NCBI GenBank assembly: GCA_937991535.1
Contig: CALKHN010000109.1
Location: 1 to 64,000, forward strand
Direction of reading: 5' to 3'
Length of the DNA stretch: 64,000 bases
Source: an uncultured Sphingobacteriales bacterium
GTDB taxonomy: Bacteria; Bacteroidota; Bacteroidia; Chitinophagales; Chitinophagaceae
Positions 35,401-44,391 of the stretch are shown piece by piece. The translations under genes and the position numbers were made by a program. Each line of letters opens with the position of its first letter. Position 1 is the first letter of the stretch. The notes under the pieces are model-generated. The model was given only the letters and a program-made list of their open reading frames with translations. It had not been told where the DNA came from and ran no database searches.

Positions 35401-35560
35401 TCTCATTCAGGCTTTTCTTCAGCACAGCCACATTTATCGCATACGGAAAACGAGTTGCCCTGGACATATTGTACGAGGCGGTTCCCGGCGCCATCTGCTC
35501 CAGGAACCAAAGCCTTTGCTGTGCAAAAGACGCCGGAAACATGAAATATTCTGTTGCCAT
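32408..35560 (-). CDS. non-ribosomal peptide synthetase, one module C-A-PCP
   Basis: A protein of 1050 residues from the ATG at 35560. Condensation domain about 5-430 with HHIISD at 140-145. Adenylation domain about 450-950 with MFTSGSTGKPKG, NLYGPTEN, YRTGDIVR and the Lys in GKINEKALP. PCP about 965-1035 with DMGGHSLMMAQ. Reading the specificity pocket against PheA gives roughly D-A-Y-A-G-A-L-V-I-K, which I cannot assign to an amino acid. No epimerase or thioesterase. It follows the helical protein gene by 11 bp and precedes the AT-truncated PKS. The A and PCP domains resemble those of the NRPS at 41146 more than the one at 46265. Confidence 0.93.
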   Translation of the reverse strand: MATEYFMFPASFAQQRLWFLEQMAPGTASYNMSRATRFPYAINVAVLKKSLNEIVRRHETLRTTFKTVNGQPYQLVASSLELDIFVHDVSQLDAVRREAAASELAHADALRSFDIANGPLIRASLVKLGSSDYIFLLSMHHIISDVWSVMIFFNELGALYESFLQNKPSPLPELPLQYADYAVWQLDYLKERALQQQVDFWKRKLADLPPVQLPFEKKRPVFQSFRGAHEWIGINKDLTNELRRISQQENVTLFMTLLSAFVALLYRYSNQQDIVVGVPVAGRNQLEVENLIGFFVNSIIIRTKFAPDFSFRQLLREVKSVSLEAFAHSDLPFEKLVEELHPQRDLSRNPLFQVLFQMAAGREGYTVSPGKDGLDVKVNISKFDLTLSMAEEEGRLTGFFEYNTDLFLQCTIAQMIDHYIHLLKHVVRNPAVQLAEIELLDRREKEIMLKQWNKSERVYPGNSFVHGIIEQNAVRFPDKVALYSEHEKITYGEMMQLVNKMANYLVSLGAAPETTVAVCMDRSVSMVIIHLAILTAGAAFVPFDPAYPDDRLAFMLHDTRPGILILEAQHAGKFDKPAIPVIIVGKEKKYEAFSAIAPKVALDPRNRAYIMFTSGSTGKPKGVEICHEGLMNMVCWNVETYGITSTDQCLQMATPAYDAYVYELFPCLVAGATAYLVDDFSRTSALQLKHIIFEKQLTVCFLPTALAESVVRESWPAVVPLRILGTAGEKLKIVPTHLLPFRFLNLYGPTENTVIASWFEVRPGNYDQPPIGRPIANTRLYILDAHLNPVPVGVTGELFISGKSVARGYYRRASLTAEKFIPDPFSEEPGSRLYRTGDIVRYLTDGNIDFIGREDHQVKLRGLRIELKEIEHQLLEHPDVTEAAVLISELSPQNNALVAYLALKDGKETGAATLRTFLKERLPAFMLPSLFIFLDELPKSFSGKINEKALPPPEKERQKQEESYGHISHMERTISQIWKQYLPVEKVGIDANFFDMGGHSLMMAQVHFRLREALAADISLMDLFQYPTIRSLSKYIESLPAGKELVAGQL

Positions 35561-35571
35561 AAGCTGTATCC

Positions 35572-36198
35572 TTATTTGGCCGGAAGAGACTGACATGCGA
35601 AACTGCTGGCCGTAATCATCATTTGGCCAACGGAAGCCAGCGCACCGGTATCAAAACTGGTAACGTCTGCTTTTGACCAGGCCGACTGCAACTCCTTCAG
35701 CAATTCGCGGTAAACATCGGAATAATTTTCCTGTGCTTGTGCACTATACTTCTGCAACGTATCCATATAATTCCGTTGAAGGTCTTCAAGTTCCTTTTTC
35801 GCTTCCGTTTGCCGGTCGTTTACCGAAAGAAGAAAACTACGGTTGGCGTCTTCTGCTTTGGATTGCGCATTTTCCTGTCCCCAGATTTGCTGCATAGAGC
35901 TGATAAAGCTTCGATAGTCTTCCTTAAGTTTCTCGTCTGTTATTGCCTGTTGTTCCCTCTGCGCTTTCAGGAATTCCCGGTATAGTTCTTCAGCCCGTTT
36001 AGTTCCGCTGTTGCTCTCTTCCTGCAAAGCGCGTATGTAGTTCTGAAGGGCGTCATTAACCCTTTTCTGAAAATTCTTCGCATCCATAGTACCTTTTGAG
36101 CCTGTTGCAGGTTGGTTTGATGTAGATGATGCCCCCGGATTTACTGAGCCCCCCGACCCGGCAGACTTAGTGTTGGCGTTACTTTTTTTTTCTGGCAT
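35572..36198 (-). CDS. helical, coiled-coil-prone protein of unknown function in the NRPS/PKS cluster
   Basis: A protein of 208 residues. Residues 1-37 are low in complexity (Ser, Gly, Asn, Thr, Pro). Residues about 38-185 are rich in Glu, Gln, Lys, Arg and Ala with heptad-like spacing (NFQKRVNDALQNYIRALQEE, TEAKKELEDLQRNYMDTLQK), so long helices or coiled coils are likely. The C-terminal 25 residues are less polar (ALASVGQMMITASSFACQSL). There is no signal peptide or known catalytic motif. It sits between the MbtH-like gene and an NRPS with short gaps on both sides, so it is surely co-transcribed. Possible roles are scaffolding of the megasynthases or a phasin-like granule protein; both are guesses. 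Confidence 0.75.
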   Translation of the reverse strand: MPEKKSNANTKSAGSGGSVNPGASSTSNQPATGSKGTMDAKNFQKRVNDALQNYIRALQEESNSGTKRAEELYREFLKAQREQQAITDEKLKEDYRSFISSMQQIWGQENAQSKAEDANRSFLLSVNDRQTEAKKELEDLQRNYMDTLQKYSAQAQENYSDVYRELLKELQSAWSKADVTSFDTGALASVGQMMITASSFACQSLPAK

Positions 36199-36224
36199 AA
36201 ATATTAATTTTTAAGGTGAAAAAT

Positions 36225-36434
36225 TTATTTGTGTTTTGATTCACCCTGCTTTCGCAGGCTCAGCGGGCGCATATCCACCCATACTTTTTCAATATGCTCA
36301 AGGCATTCCTGTTTTGTTCCCTGAATCCCTTCTTCACGCCAACCCAAAGGGGTTGTTTTGAAAGCCGGCCAAATGGAGTATTGTTCTTCGTGATTTACTA
36401 CCACTTTATATTTGATATGTTCTTCCTGTTCCAT
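36225..36434 (-). CDS. MbtH-like protein
   Basis: A protein of 69 residues with the full family pattern: YKVVVNHEEQYSIWPAF, PLGWREEG, CLEHIEKVWVDMRPLSLR. MbtH-like proteins bind adenylation domains and are often needed for their folding or activity. The gene lies between a PKS and a helical protein in the same operon and would serve the three NRPS modules of the cluster. Confidence 0.95.
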   Translation of the reverse strand: MEQEEHIKYKVVVNHEEQYSIWPAFKTTPLGWREEGIQGTKQECLEHIEKVWVDMRPLSLRKQGESKHK

Positions 36435-36452
36435 AATATGATAATTTAATCA

Positions 36453-39400
36453 TTACGTTTTTCCGGAAAGATTTTCTACGCGGTATTTGTCTCTCGAAAG
36501 TTTAACCAGTGAGGGTTTTTCCGGTTCCATGCCTTTGCCTGTTTCTTTTTGTTCTCCAATCATAGCGGCAATTGCTCTAATGGTAGGCGATTCAAAAAAC
36601 GACTGTACCGAAAATTCAATCCGGAATGCGCCTCTTAACCTTGAACTCAATTGAATAGCAAGCAGTGAATGACCACCCAGCTCAAGAAAATTATCATTCA
36701 CCCCAATCTGTTCCAACCCCAGCAGATCCGTCCATATTTCAGTAAGTTTTTGTTCAATATCATTGGCCGGCGGCTCGTAAGGCGTGCTCGTTTTTGGGCG
36801 GGTAAAGTTTGAATGAGGTTTGCCGTTATTTTGTTTTTTTGATGATTGCTGTACCAGCATCTGCTGTGTAGCCATGCTTTTGATTCTTCGCGGAAGGTCA
36901 AAAGTAGAAACCAGCACCTGGGGAACGCTGCCGGACAATATCCTTTCAAACAATTCTACGCCCTCTGCATTCTTTATTCCATTGCGCAGCGCCTCCTCCT
37001 GTGCCTGCTTTAATTCTTCAGGCACTTCGGTGGTAACGGCCATACCAACTTCTCCCCAGGTATCCCAATTAATGGATACGTAACGGGTTCCCATTCGTTT
37101 ATTTTTCTGATGTGCAAACCCATCCAGAAAATTGTTGGCGGCGCAGTAATCAACCTGCCCTACTCCTCCCATAACCGCACTAAGGGATGAACAAAGCACG
37201 AAAAAATCAAGCTGGTTGCCGCCAAAGACTTTCTCCAGCACCAGGGTACCTTTTACTTTTGGGTTCATTACTTTTGCCGCCAGTTCTTCCTTTTTAACAG
37301 CAATAATACCCCCTCCCGCCACTCCTGCTGAGTGAATGATTCCGTTCAATTTTCCAAAACGTTCGCGGATGCGCTGATCCAGTTGTACTATATCCTCCTC
37401 TTTGGTTACATCGGCAGTTTCTATCATTACCATTGCTCCAAGTTGCTGAAGCCGCCGGAACCAGCGAATTTTTTCGCAGGTGGAATCGCTGGCTGGATGC
37501 CCGGCAAGCCATTTATCCCAGTTTACCTCATCAGGGAAAGAACTCCTTCCTGTTAATATCAGCCTGGCCTTGTATCGCTTACCAAGGTATTTTGCCAATA
37601 CCAGTCCTATCCCGCTCAAACCACCAGTTACCAGGTAAACGCCATGTTTTCTCAGCACTGAGTTTCTTCCAGGCGATGCCAGGTTTGCCGGTCTAAATGA
37701 CCGCACCCAGCGCTTATCACCCCTGTATACCACCAGTTCATCGCTGGTGTTTAGGATTACTTCCTGAAGAATATTCTGAACCACCTGGTTTCGGGTAAAT
37801 TTCCCCGAAGGCAATTCTAAATCTATTGTCTGGCAACTGATATTCGGAAACTCCTGACCAATAACTTTACAGGCCCCGGTTAACAGTGAATTGAATGGAT
37901 CAACAGTTCCCTGCTCATGCAGCGAATGCATATTACAAGCCACCACCTTCAGCAGCATCTGTTGCCGCATATTTTGCTGAAGCAGCTCCTGCGCAAGGTA
38001 GATGAGGGTATAGAAACGCTCCGGGCGTGAAATGTCTCTTCCGGGATCTTTATTCGAAAAATTCCACATATGGATTAGCCGGTCCGGAATGAACTGCACT
38101 TCCAGGAGCTTTTTGAAAACCATCGAATAATGCTCCCTCAGGGAGGGATCCATTACTATGGCATGGTCGCTCACCTGCACGAATTCATTACCCCTTCTAA
38201 CCCTCCATATTTTATTTCCTTTTGCCAAAAGTTCACGGGATAAAGCTTCTCCGGTTTCGGAACCATCATCAAGTATAAGCCAGTTCCCGGCCGATAAAAT
38301 ATTTGTATGCCCACTACCGTTACCGTTGGTTTTGCCATTTCCATTTTTCCCGTTATGACCATTCTGCGAAGGCATACCCAGGTTATGGTTGTCAATACTA
38401 TGCAGATCCCAGGAAGGAGTGTATATCCAGTCCCGCAACTCTTTTTTCCTGACATTGGGTGACTCATTAATTTTCGGTGAAGGATCAATCCAGTAACGCT
38501 CCCGTTCAAACGGGTAGGAAGGCAGGGCCACCTTCATTCTTTTTTCTTTGTGGTAATACTCATTCCAGTTAATATTTAATCCTGCCATCCACACCTGACC
38601 CAGTGCCATAGCAATAACTTTTGTATCTGGCTGCTTATCTTTTGGATGTGGCAGGCTGGGAAATGCGATTTCCCCCTCAAGTTTGGAATGATGCTGATAC
38701 AGGAGGGTACACAAACTATTGCCTGCACCTGTTTCAATGTATATCCCCGAAGAATGTTTCAATAATTCGCTAATGCTTGCCGAGAACTGTACCGTACTCC
38801 GGATATGTTTTCCCCAATAGGAGGGATCGGTGGCTGTTTGGGGGCTGATCCAATTGCCGGTAATATTGGATACGAAAGGAATTTGCGGGGGGCTAAGGTG
38901 CATTGCTGCACATTCTCTTGTAAATGGCTCAACAACAGGATCCATCATAGCAGAATGGAATGCATGGGAGGTAACCAGGCGCTGATATACAATTCCCTGT
39001 TTGGTTAGGGTTTGCTCCAGCGCTGTTATGGAATCAAAGCTTCCGGAAATTACGCAGGAGTTTGGTGTATTGATTGCAGCAACCGAGAGTGATTTTTCAA
39101 GTAAAGACTGCACCTGCTCAATTGGACAATGAACAACAACCATAGCGCCTTCAGGCATAGACTGCATTAGTCTTCCCCGCGCTGCTACCAACGTTAGTGC
39201 ATCCTCCAACGAAAACACCCCGGCTATACAGGCCGCTGCCAGTTCACCAATGCTGTGTCCGATCATAACATCGGGTTGTACACCCCAACTCATCCAGAGC
39301 CTGGCCATCGCATAGCTGATAACAAACAACGCCGGTTGTGCTATGGCAGTCTGCTTCAAACGGTCGGAGGCGCCTTCCTGTTCGCCGTACAGCAACTCAC

Positions 39401-41129
39401 GCAAATCTAACCCCAGCAATGGTTCAAGCTTCGTGCAACAATCGTCCACGATCTGCCTGAACAGTCCCTCCTGCTCATACAATCCCCTGCCCATGTTTAC
39501 ATATTGCGACCCCTGTCCGGGAAATAAAAATACCACCTGCTTTCGCTCTGCATTTTGCGGACCCCATGATGCCTGAGTGGCTTGCTGAAGCCATCCCTGC
39601 TCTGTGGTAGCAAGCTTTGATGGCAGCACATATATCTTACGGTAAGCAAATCTTCTTCTGCCTGTTTGCAAGGTATACGCCACATCGGCAAGCGACAGTT
39701 CGCGATGGGTGCTCAGGTGTTCCTCCAGCCGGGTGCACATCTTCTCAAGGGCTGTAGCTGTACGGGCCGAAAAAGCAAGCAAATGATAGGTGCGGGAGCC
39801 TGAAGACTTCTTTAACACAGGCGCTTCTTCCAATACCACATGTCCGTTGGTGCCGCCAATACCAAAGGAACTCACACCTGCCAGACGAGGACCATGTCCC
39901 GCATCCCAGGGGCGCAGGCTATTAACCACGTAAAAGGGGCTATTGCTGAAATCAATATTGGGATTGGGCTTTACAAAATGAAGGCTTGGTGGCAGCATCT
40001 TATGTTTAAGAGACAGTACTGTCTTAATCAGTCCGGCTACCCCGGCGGCGGAATTGCAATGACCTATATTTGTTTTTACCGAACCCAGTCCGCAATATCC
40101 TTTGCGCTCAGTGCTCTTGCCAAACACCTGCGTCAGGGCCCCTACTTCAATGGGATCACCCATTACGGTTCCGGTTCCATGAGCTTCTACATAAGAAATA
40201 TCATTGCCGCTAACGCCTGCCATTGCCTGGGCCATGGCTATCGCTTCCGCCTGTCCATGCATACCCGGAGCTGTAAATCCTACTTTTTCAGCCCCATCGT
40301 TATTGATGCCGAAGCCACGGATGACCGCTTCTATATGATCGCCATCCGCCAGGGCGTCCTCCAGCCTTTTTAGCACTACTACCCCAGCCCCACTGCCTGC
40401 AATGGTTCCACTTGCATCAGCATCAAATACGCGGGTGTGCCCATCTTTTGAATAGGGTTCTTTTTCGTTAAAAAGATAACCAACTTTATGAGGAAGAGTG
40501 ATAGAAGATCCTCCCGCCAGCGCCATATCGCACTGGTAATTCAAAAGGCTCCCGCAAGCCTGTATAATTGCGATCAACGAGGTAGAACCACCGCTTTGCA
40601 CCGTAACTGCAGGGCCTTTAAGGTTAAGTTTATACGCAACGCGTGTGGTTAAACTATCCTTGTCGTTATGCAAGGCAACAGTAAACATGCCAACAGATTG
40701 CAGTACTTCGGGATTGAGGTAAATGTTTACCAGGTAACTGCTGCCGTCAACGCCTCCATACACTCCAATCAGCCCGTCGTTATACATTTCAGCATCATAA
40801 CCTGCATTTTCTAAAGCTTCCCAGGCCACTTCAAGGAATATCCTATGCTGAGGATCCATTACTTCTGCATCGCGAGGACTGAGACCAAAAAACGAAGCAT
40901 CCATTTTATCGTAGTCTTCCAGCACCATTCCCTTTTTAACTAAGGAAGGATGCCTAAGTACAGAAGGATCAATGCCTGACGCTTTGAATTGCCCTTCAGA
41001 AAGTTCGGTTATACAGTCAATTCCATCCCGGAGAAGCTGCCAGAATTCATCCGGATTGCCAGCCATTGGAAACCTGCAACTGATGCCGATAATGGCTATA
41101 TCTGTACTTCTTTTGGAATCAGTGGTCAT
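36453..41129 (-). CDS. type I PKS module KS(Cys to Gly)-AT-KR-ACP
   Basis: A protein of 1558 residues. The KS (about 8-431) has His317 in EAHGTGT and His357 in KTNIGH, but the catalytic cysteine is replaced: QSGGSTSL in place of QTACSTSL, with Gly181 (codon GGT, complement of 40587-40589). The AT (about 533-830) is complete with GHSIGE and TSHAFHSAMM, whose HAFH points to malonyl-CoA. The KR (about 1160-1340) has LVTGGLSGIG, LCSSLSAVMGG and the Tyr in QVDYCAANNFLDG. The ACP (about 1430-1500) has NFLELGGHSLLAI. The KS cannot condense in the normal way; it may be a decarboxylating, transacylating or non-elongating KS. Residues about 245-635 are identical to the PKS at 28670. Confidence 0.92.
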   Translation of the reverse strand: MTTDSKRSTDIAIIGISCRFPMAGNPDEFWQLLRDGIDCITELSEGQFKASGIDPSVLRHPSLVKKGMVLEDYDKMDASFFGLSPRDAEVMDPQHRIFLEVAWEALENAGYDAEMYNDGLIGVYGGVDGSSYLVNIYLNPEVLQSVGMFTVALHNDKDSLTTRVAYKLNLKGPAVTVQSGGSTSLIAIIQACGSLLNYQCDMALAGGSSITLPHKVGYLFNEKEPYSKDGHTRVFDADASGTIAGSGAGVVVLKRLEDALADGDHIEAVIRGFGINNDGAEKVGFTAPGMHGQAEAIAMAQAMAGVSGNDISYVEAHGTGTVMGDPIEVGALTQVFGKSTERKGYCGLGSVKTNIGHCNSAAGVAGLIKTVLSLKHKMLPPSLHFVKPNPNIDFSNSPFYVVNSLRPWDAGHGPRLAGVSSFGIGGTNGHVVLEEAPVLKKSSGSRTYHLLAFSARTATALEKMCTRLEEHLSTHRELSLADVAYTLQTGRRRFAYRKIYVLPSKLATTEQGWLQQATQASWGPQNAERKQVVFLFPGQGSQYVNMGRGLYEQEGLFRQIVDDCCTKLEPLLGLDLRELLYGEQEGASDRLKQTAIAQPALFVISYAMARLWMSWGVQPDVMIGHSIGELAAACIAGVFSLEDALTLVAARGRLMQSMPEGAMVVVHCPIEQVQSLLEKSLSVAAINTPNSCVISGSFDSITALEQTLTKQGIVYQRLVTSHAFHSAMMDPVVEPFTRECAAMHLSPPQIPFVSNITGNWISPQTATDPSYWGKHIRSTVQFSASISELLKHSSGIYIETGAGNSLCTLLYQHHSKLEGEIAFPSLPHPKDKQPDTKVIAMALGQVWMAGLNINWNEYYHKEKRMKVALPSYPFERERYWIDPSPKINESPNVRKKELRDWIYTPSWDLHSIDNHNLGMPSQNGHNGKNGNGKTNGNGSGHTNILSAGNWLILDDGSETGEALSRELLAKGNKIWRVRRGNEFVQVSDHAIVMDPSLREHYSMVFKKLLEVQFIPDRLIHMWNFSNKDPGRDISRPERFYTLIYLAQELLQQNMRQQMLLKVVACNMHSLHEQGTVDPFNSLLTGACKVIGQEFPNISCQTIDLELPSGKFTRNQVVQNILQEVILNTSDELVVYRGDKRWVRSFRPANLASPGRNSVLRKHGVYLVTGGLSGIGLVLAKYLGKRYKARLILTGRSSFPDEVNWDKWLAGHPASDSTCEKIRWFRRLQQLGAMVMIETADVTKEEDIVQLDQRIRERFGKLNGIIHSAGVAGGGIIAVKKEELAAKVMNPKVKGTLVLEKVFGGNQLDFFVLCSSLSAVMGGVGQVDYCAANNFLDGFAHQKNKRMGTRYVSINWDTWGEVGMAVTTEVPEELKQAQEEALRNGIKNAEGVELFERILSGSVPQVLVSTFDLPRRIKSMATQQMLVQQSSKKQNNGKPHSNFTRPKTSTPYEPPANDIEQKLTEIWTDLLGLEQIGVNDNFLELGGHSLLAIQLSSRLRGAFRIEFSVQSFFESPTIRAIAAMIGEQKETGKGMEPEKPSLVKLSRDKYRVENLSGKT

Positions 41130-41145
41130 TGATATATATTATGGA

Positions 41146-44100
41146 TTACACTGGTTTGTGGTTTCGTTTTTGCTGAAAAAAAGCCTGCCTTTGTTTAGAG
41201 GCGCGGTCTTCAATTTTTGATGATGAAGTTGTCGCCGGCATCCTTTCAAGATATTTTGCAAGCGACCGGATGGTTGGATACTGAAATAGGGTAATGAGGG
41301 GAACATCCGTTTGCAAAGTTTCTTTTAAACGATAATGTACCTGCGCCATCATAAGCGAATGCCCCCCCATATCAAAAAAATTCGCTTCAACACTTACCTT
41401 TTCAAAGGGGAGAAATTGCTTCCAGATATTAGTGATAATCATTTCTGTTTCCGTTTGAGCTTCCTCAGAAACGGCTTCAAAAAAACCTGTATAGAAATCT
41501 GGTTCCGGCAAAGCTTTCCGGTCAATTTTCCCATTGAAAGATTTAGCCAAATCGTCCAAAATAACAATAGCAGAAGGTACCATGAAGCCCGGAATTTTTT
41601 GCTTAAGCCAATCCTTCAGGGCTTTCACGGTAATATACATTCCGGAAATCCTCGCAGCATAGGCAGTCACTATCTGGCCGCCTTTTTCATTTTCCCGCAT
41701 AACCACCACAGCCTCTTTAACAGCAGGATGCTGATGCAGGAGTTTCTCAATTTCTTCCAATTCAATCCTAAATCCCCTGAGCTTGACCTGGTGGTCAACT
41801 CTTCCAATAAATTCAAGATTCCCATCGGCGAGAAATCTAACCAAATCTCCTGTCCGGTAAAGTCTGCTGCCCGACTCTTCGCCAAATGGATCGGGTACAA
41901 ATTTTTCGGCTGTTAGCGCCGGCCGGTGAAAATATCCGCGACCTACGCCTTTACCGCCCAGGTACAATTCGCCGGTTACACCCATAGGTACCAAATTCAG
42001 AAAAGCATCCAACACATATACTTGTATATTGCTGAGCGGTTTGCCAATGGCCGGGCAACTTCCTTTATTGTCAATTACAACAGGATGGCTGGTTGTCATA
42101 ACGGAGTTTTCAGTTGGTCCATAAAAATTCAGGAACTGAAACGGCGGCGCCGCAATTGGCAGCTTTACCAGCTTTTCACCCCCCACTGCCAGTATGCGCA
42201 AAGATGTTCCCGGCGGCCAGGGTTCTGCCATTACCTGCTGCCCGATAGCCGTTGACAGGAAGGCTATACTGATCTTTTTTTCTATAATCTCTTTTCTAAG
42301 CAATGCTGCAGAAGTTCTTGTAATATCATCTACCAGGTATGCAGTTGCGCCGGCTGCGAGGCAGGGAAACAGTTCAAAAATATATGCATCATAGGCCGGG
42401 GTAGCCACCTGAAGACATAGGTCATTTTCATTTATGGCATAGGCTTCAATGTTCCATCTGATAAGGTTTGTAAATCCTCCGTGGATAAGCTCAACTCCCT
42501 TGGGTTTGCCGGTTGAGCCGGAGGTAAACATGATATAGGCGCGTTGACCGGAGCTTATTGAAACTGTGGGAGCAATATCCGGATAGTTTTCCAAAAGACC
42601 CCAGTTTTGGTCGGTGATAAAAACAGGATACCCCTCCGGTGGAAGCTTGCTCATACATCCGGATTCAGTGATTACCAGTTCAGGTTGTAAGTCATTGAGC
42701 ATAAACGAAAGCCTCTCTTCCGGGTATCCTGCATCTAATGGCACAAATGTTCCTCCCGTTTTTAATATGGCCAGGTGGCAAACAATCATCTGCACCGATC
42801 GGCTCATGCATACCGCTATTACAGGCTCAGGGCCGGAGCACTTAGAGATCAGCAAATTGGCCAGGCGATTTGACTGAACTTCCAGTTGACCGTAGGTGAG
42901 GGAATGCACTTCCGAAAAAACCGCAGTTTTTTCCGGGTTCATGAGGGCTCTTTTTGCAATAAGGTTATGAATGAAAGTATCTTCCGGCCAGGCCGTTGCT
43001 GATCCACTGCCTGCATGTTTCACCAACGCTTTCTCTTTGGTATCGAGTAATGATAATTCTGCAACGAATGTTTGTGGCTCGCTGGCAATTTGTGTAAGCA
43101 GTTGAAGGAAATGCCTGATCAGATCATTAATTGCCTGACCTTGGAACCTGTCCGAATTGTACTCGAAATATCCTGTAAGCCCATGTGCCGATTGCGTTAT
43201 GGAAAGCATCAGGTCGAATTTTGAAGTGGTAACATACACATTGGGCGAATCCGTTTCTTCCGGCTGGCCGGCAGCGGTTTCATCATCAGTTGATTGCAAC
43301 TGGAATGCCACCTGGAATAATGGATTTTTTGAAACATCCCTGGAGGGATTCAGGGATTCCACTATCATTTCAAATGGAATATCCTGGTGTTCGAACGCAT
43401 TAAAAGCTACCTGTTTTATTCTGCGCGAAACAGTCAGGAAGGATTCATTACCCGAAAATCGCGACCGCAATACTACCGTATTCACAAAGAACCCAAGCAT
43501 TTCTTCCCATTCGGTTTTGTTGCGGCCCGACACCGGGCAACCCACCACTATATTACTTTGCCCGGAGTACCTGAACAACAGTACATTAAAAGCAGCCAGC
43601 ATGGTAATGAACATCGTTTGTTCTTCCGATGCGCTCCATTTCTTCAACCTGGAAAAAACCGGGAACGGGATGTTAAAATGCTTGCTTTGCCCGCGGAACA
43701 GATGATTGCCGGAAGGCTGCCCCGAAATGGGGAGTTGAAGAACCGGAAGGTCTGCTAATTCATTTTCCCAGAAGGCAAGTTGCGACTTCTGTTCGTCTGT
43801 ATTTAGCCAGCAGTTTTCCCATGCGGTATAATCGCGGTATTGCATTTTTACCGGAGCCGGGGAAGGAGATATTCCATTCAGTGCTGCTTCGTAAAATAGT
43901 TTCAGTTCCTTGTTAAATATTCCCATTGACCAGGCATCGGTAATAATATGATGCATGCACACGAGCAGGTAAGATTCATGAGGCTGAACATGCACAAGTG
44001 TAGTGCGGATCAATTGATCATTGGCCAGGTCAAAAGGCTTTAATGCTTCTGCACCGGCAATAATCTTTAATTCATTTTTTGGATCAGCGTATGATGAAAG

Positions 44101-44391
44101 GTTGATCTCTTTTAAGAAAATGTCTGTTGACTGACGGACCTTCTGCAATGGCTGATTGTTCATAACGATAAACCCTGTACGCAATATTTCATGCCGTGAA
44201 ATGATCTTTTCCAGAGATTGTTTTAATACCTGAATATTAACCGGGCTTAAAAAATGAATAGTATGAAACACATTATACAAAGAACTGTCTGGCTTAAGCT
44301 GGTGCAGGAACCACATCCGTTGCTGTGCAAAAGACAATGGAGCAGTATCCGCCAATGTGTGGTCAGGTATATGAGTACTTACTTCAATCAT
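41146..44391 (-). CDS. non-ribosomal peptide synthetase, one module C-A-PCP
   Basis: A protein of 1081 residues. Condensation domain about 15-440 with HHIITD at 147-152. Adenylation domain about 460-970 with MFTSGSTGKPKG, NFYGPTEN, YRTGDLVR and GKIDRKALP. PCP about 985-1050 with DMGGHSLMMAQ. The pocket reads roughly D-A-F-A-A-G-F-V-M-K, not assignable by eye but similar in style to the NRPS at 32408. It ends 17 bp before the PKS start, so the next step is probably ketide extension by that PKS. A 191 bp gap upstream separates it from the phosphopantetheinyl transferase gene and might hold a promoter, though I see no clear element. Confidence 0.93.
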   Translation of the reverse strand: MIEVSTHIPDHTLADTAPLSFAQQRMWFLHQLKPDSSLYNVFHTIHFLSPVNIQVLKQSLEKIISRHEILRTGFIVMNNQPLQKVRQSTDIFLKEINLSSYADPKNELKIIAGAEALKPFDLANDQLIRTTLVHVQPHESYLLVCMHHIITDAWSMGIFNKELKLFYEAALNGISPSPAPVKMQYRDYTAWENCWLNTDEQKSQLAFWENELADLPVLQLPISGQPSGNHLFRGQSKHFNIPFPVFSRLKKWSASEEQTMFITMLAAFNVLLFRYSGQSNIVVGCPVSGRNKTEWEEMLGFFVNTVVLRSRFSGNESFLTVSRRIKQVAFNAFEHQDIPFEMIVESLNPSRDVSKNPLFQVAFQLQSTDDETAAGQPEETDSPNVYVTTSKFDLMLSITQSAHGLTGYFEYNSDRFQGQAINDLIRHFLQLLTQIASEPQTFVAELSLLDTKEKALVKHAGSGSATAWPEDTFIHNLIAKRALMNPEKTAVFSEVHSLTYGQLEVQSNRLANLLISKCSGPEPVIAVCMSRSVQMIVCHLAILKTGGTFVPLDAGYPEERLSFMLNDLQPELVITESGCMSKLPPEGYPVFITDQNWGLLENYPDIAPTVSISSGQRAYIMFTSGSTGKPKGVELIHGGFTNLIRWNIEAYAINENDLCLQVATPAYDAYIFELFPCLAAGATAYLVDDITRTSAALLRKEIIEKKISIAFLSTAIGQQVMAEPWPPGTSLRILAVGGEKLVKLPIAAPPFQFLNFYGPTENSVMTTSHPVVIDNKGSCPAIGKPLSNIQVYVLDAFLNLVPMGVTGELYLGGKGVGRGYFHRPALTAEKFVPDPFGEESGSRLYRTGDLVRFLADGNLEFIGRVDHQVKLRGFRIELEEIEKLLHQHPAVKEAVVVMRENEKGGQIVTAYAARISGMYITVKALKDWLKQKIPGFMVPSAIVILDDLAKSFNGKIDRKALPEPDFYTGFFEAVSEEAQTETEMIITNIWKQFLPFEKVSVEANFFDMGGHSLMMAQVHYRLKETLQTDVPLITLFQYPTIRSLAKYLERMPATTSSSKIEDRASKQRQAFFQQKRNHKPV

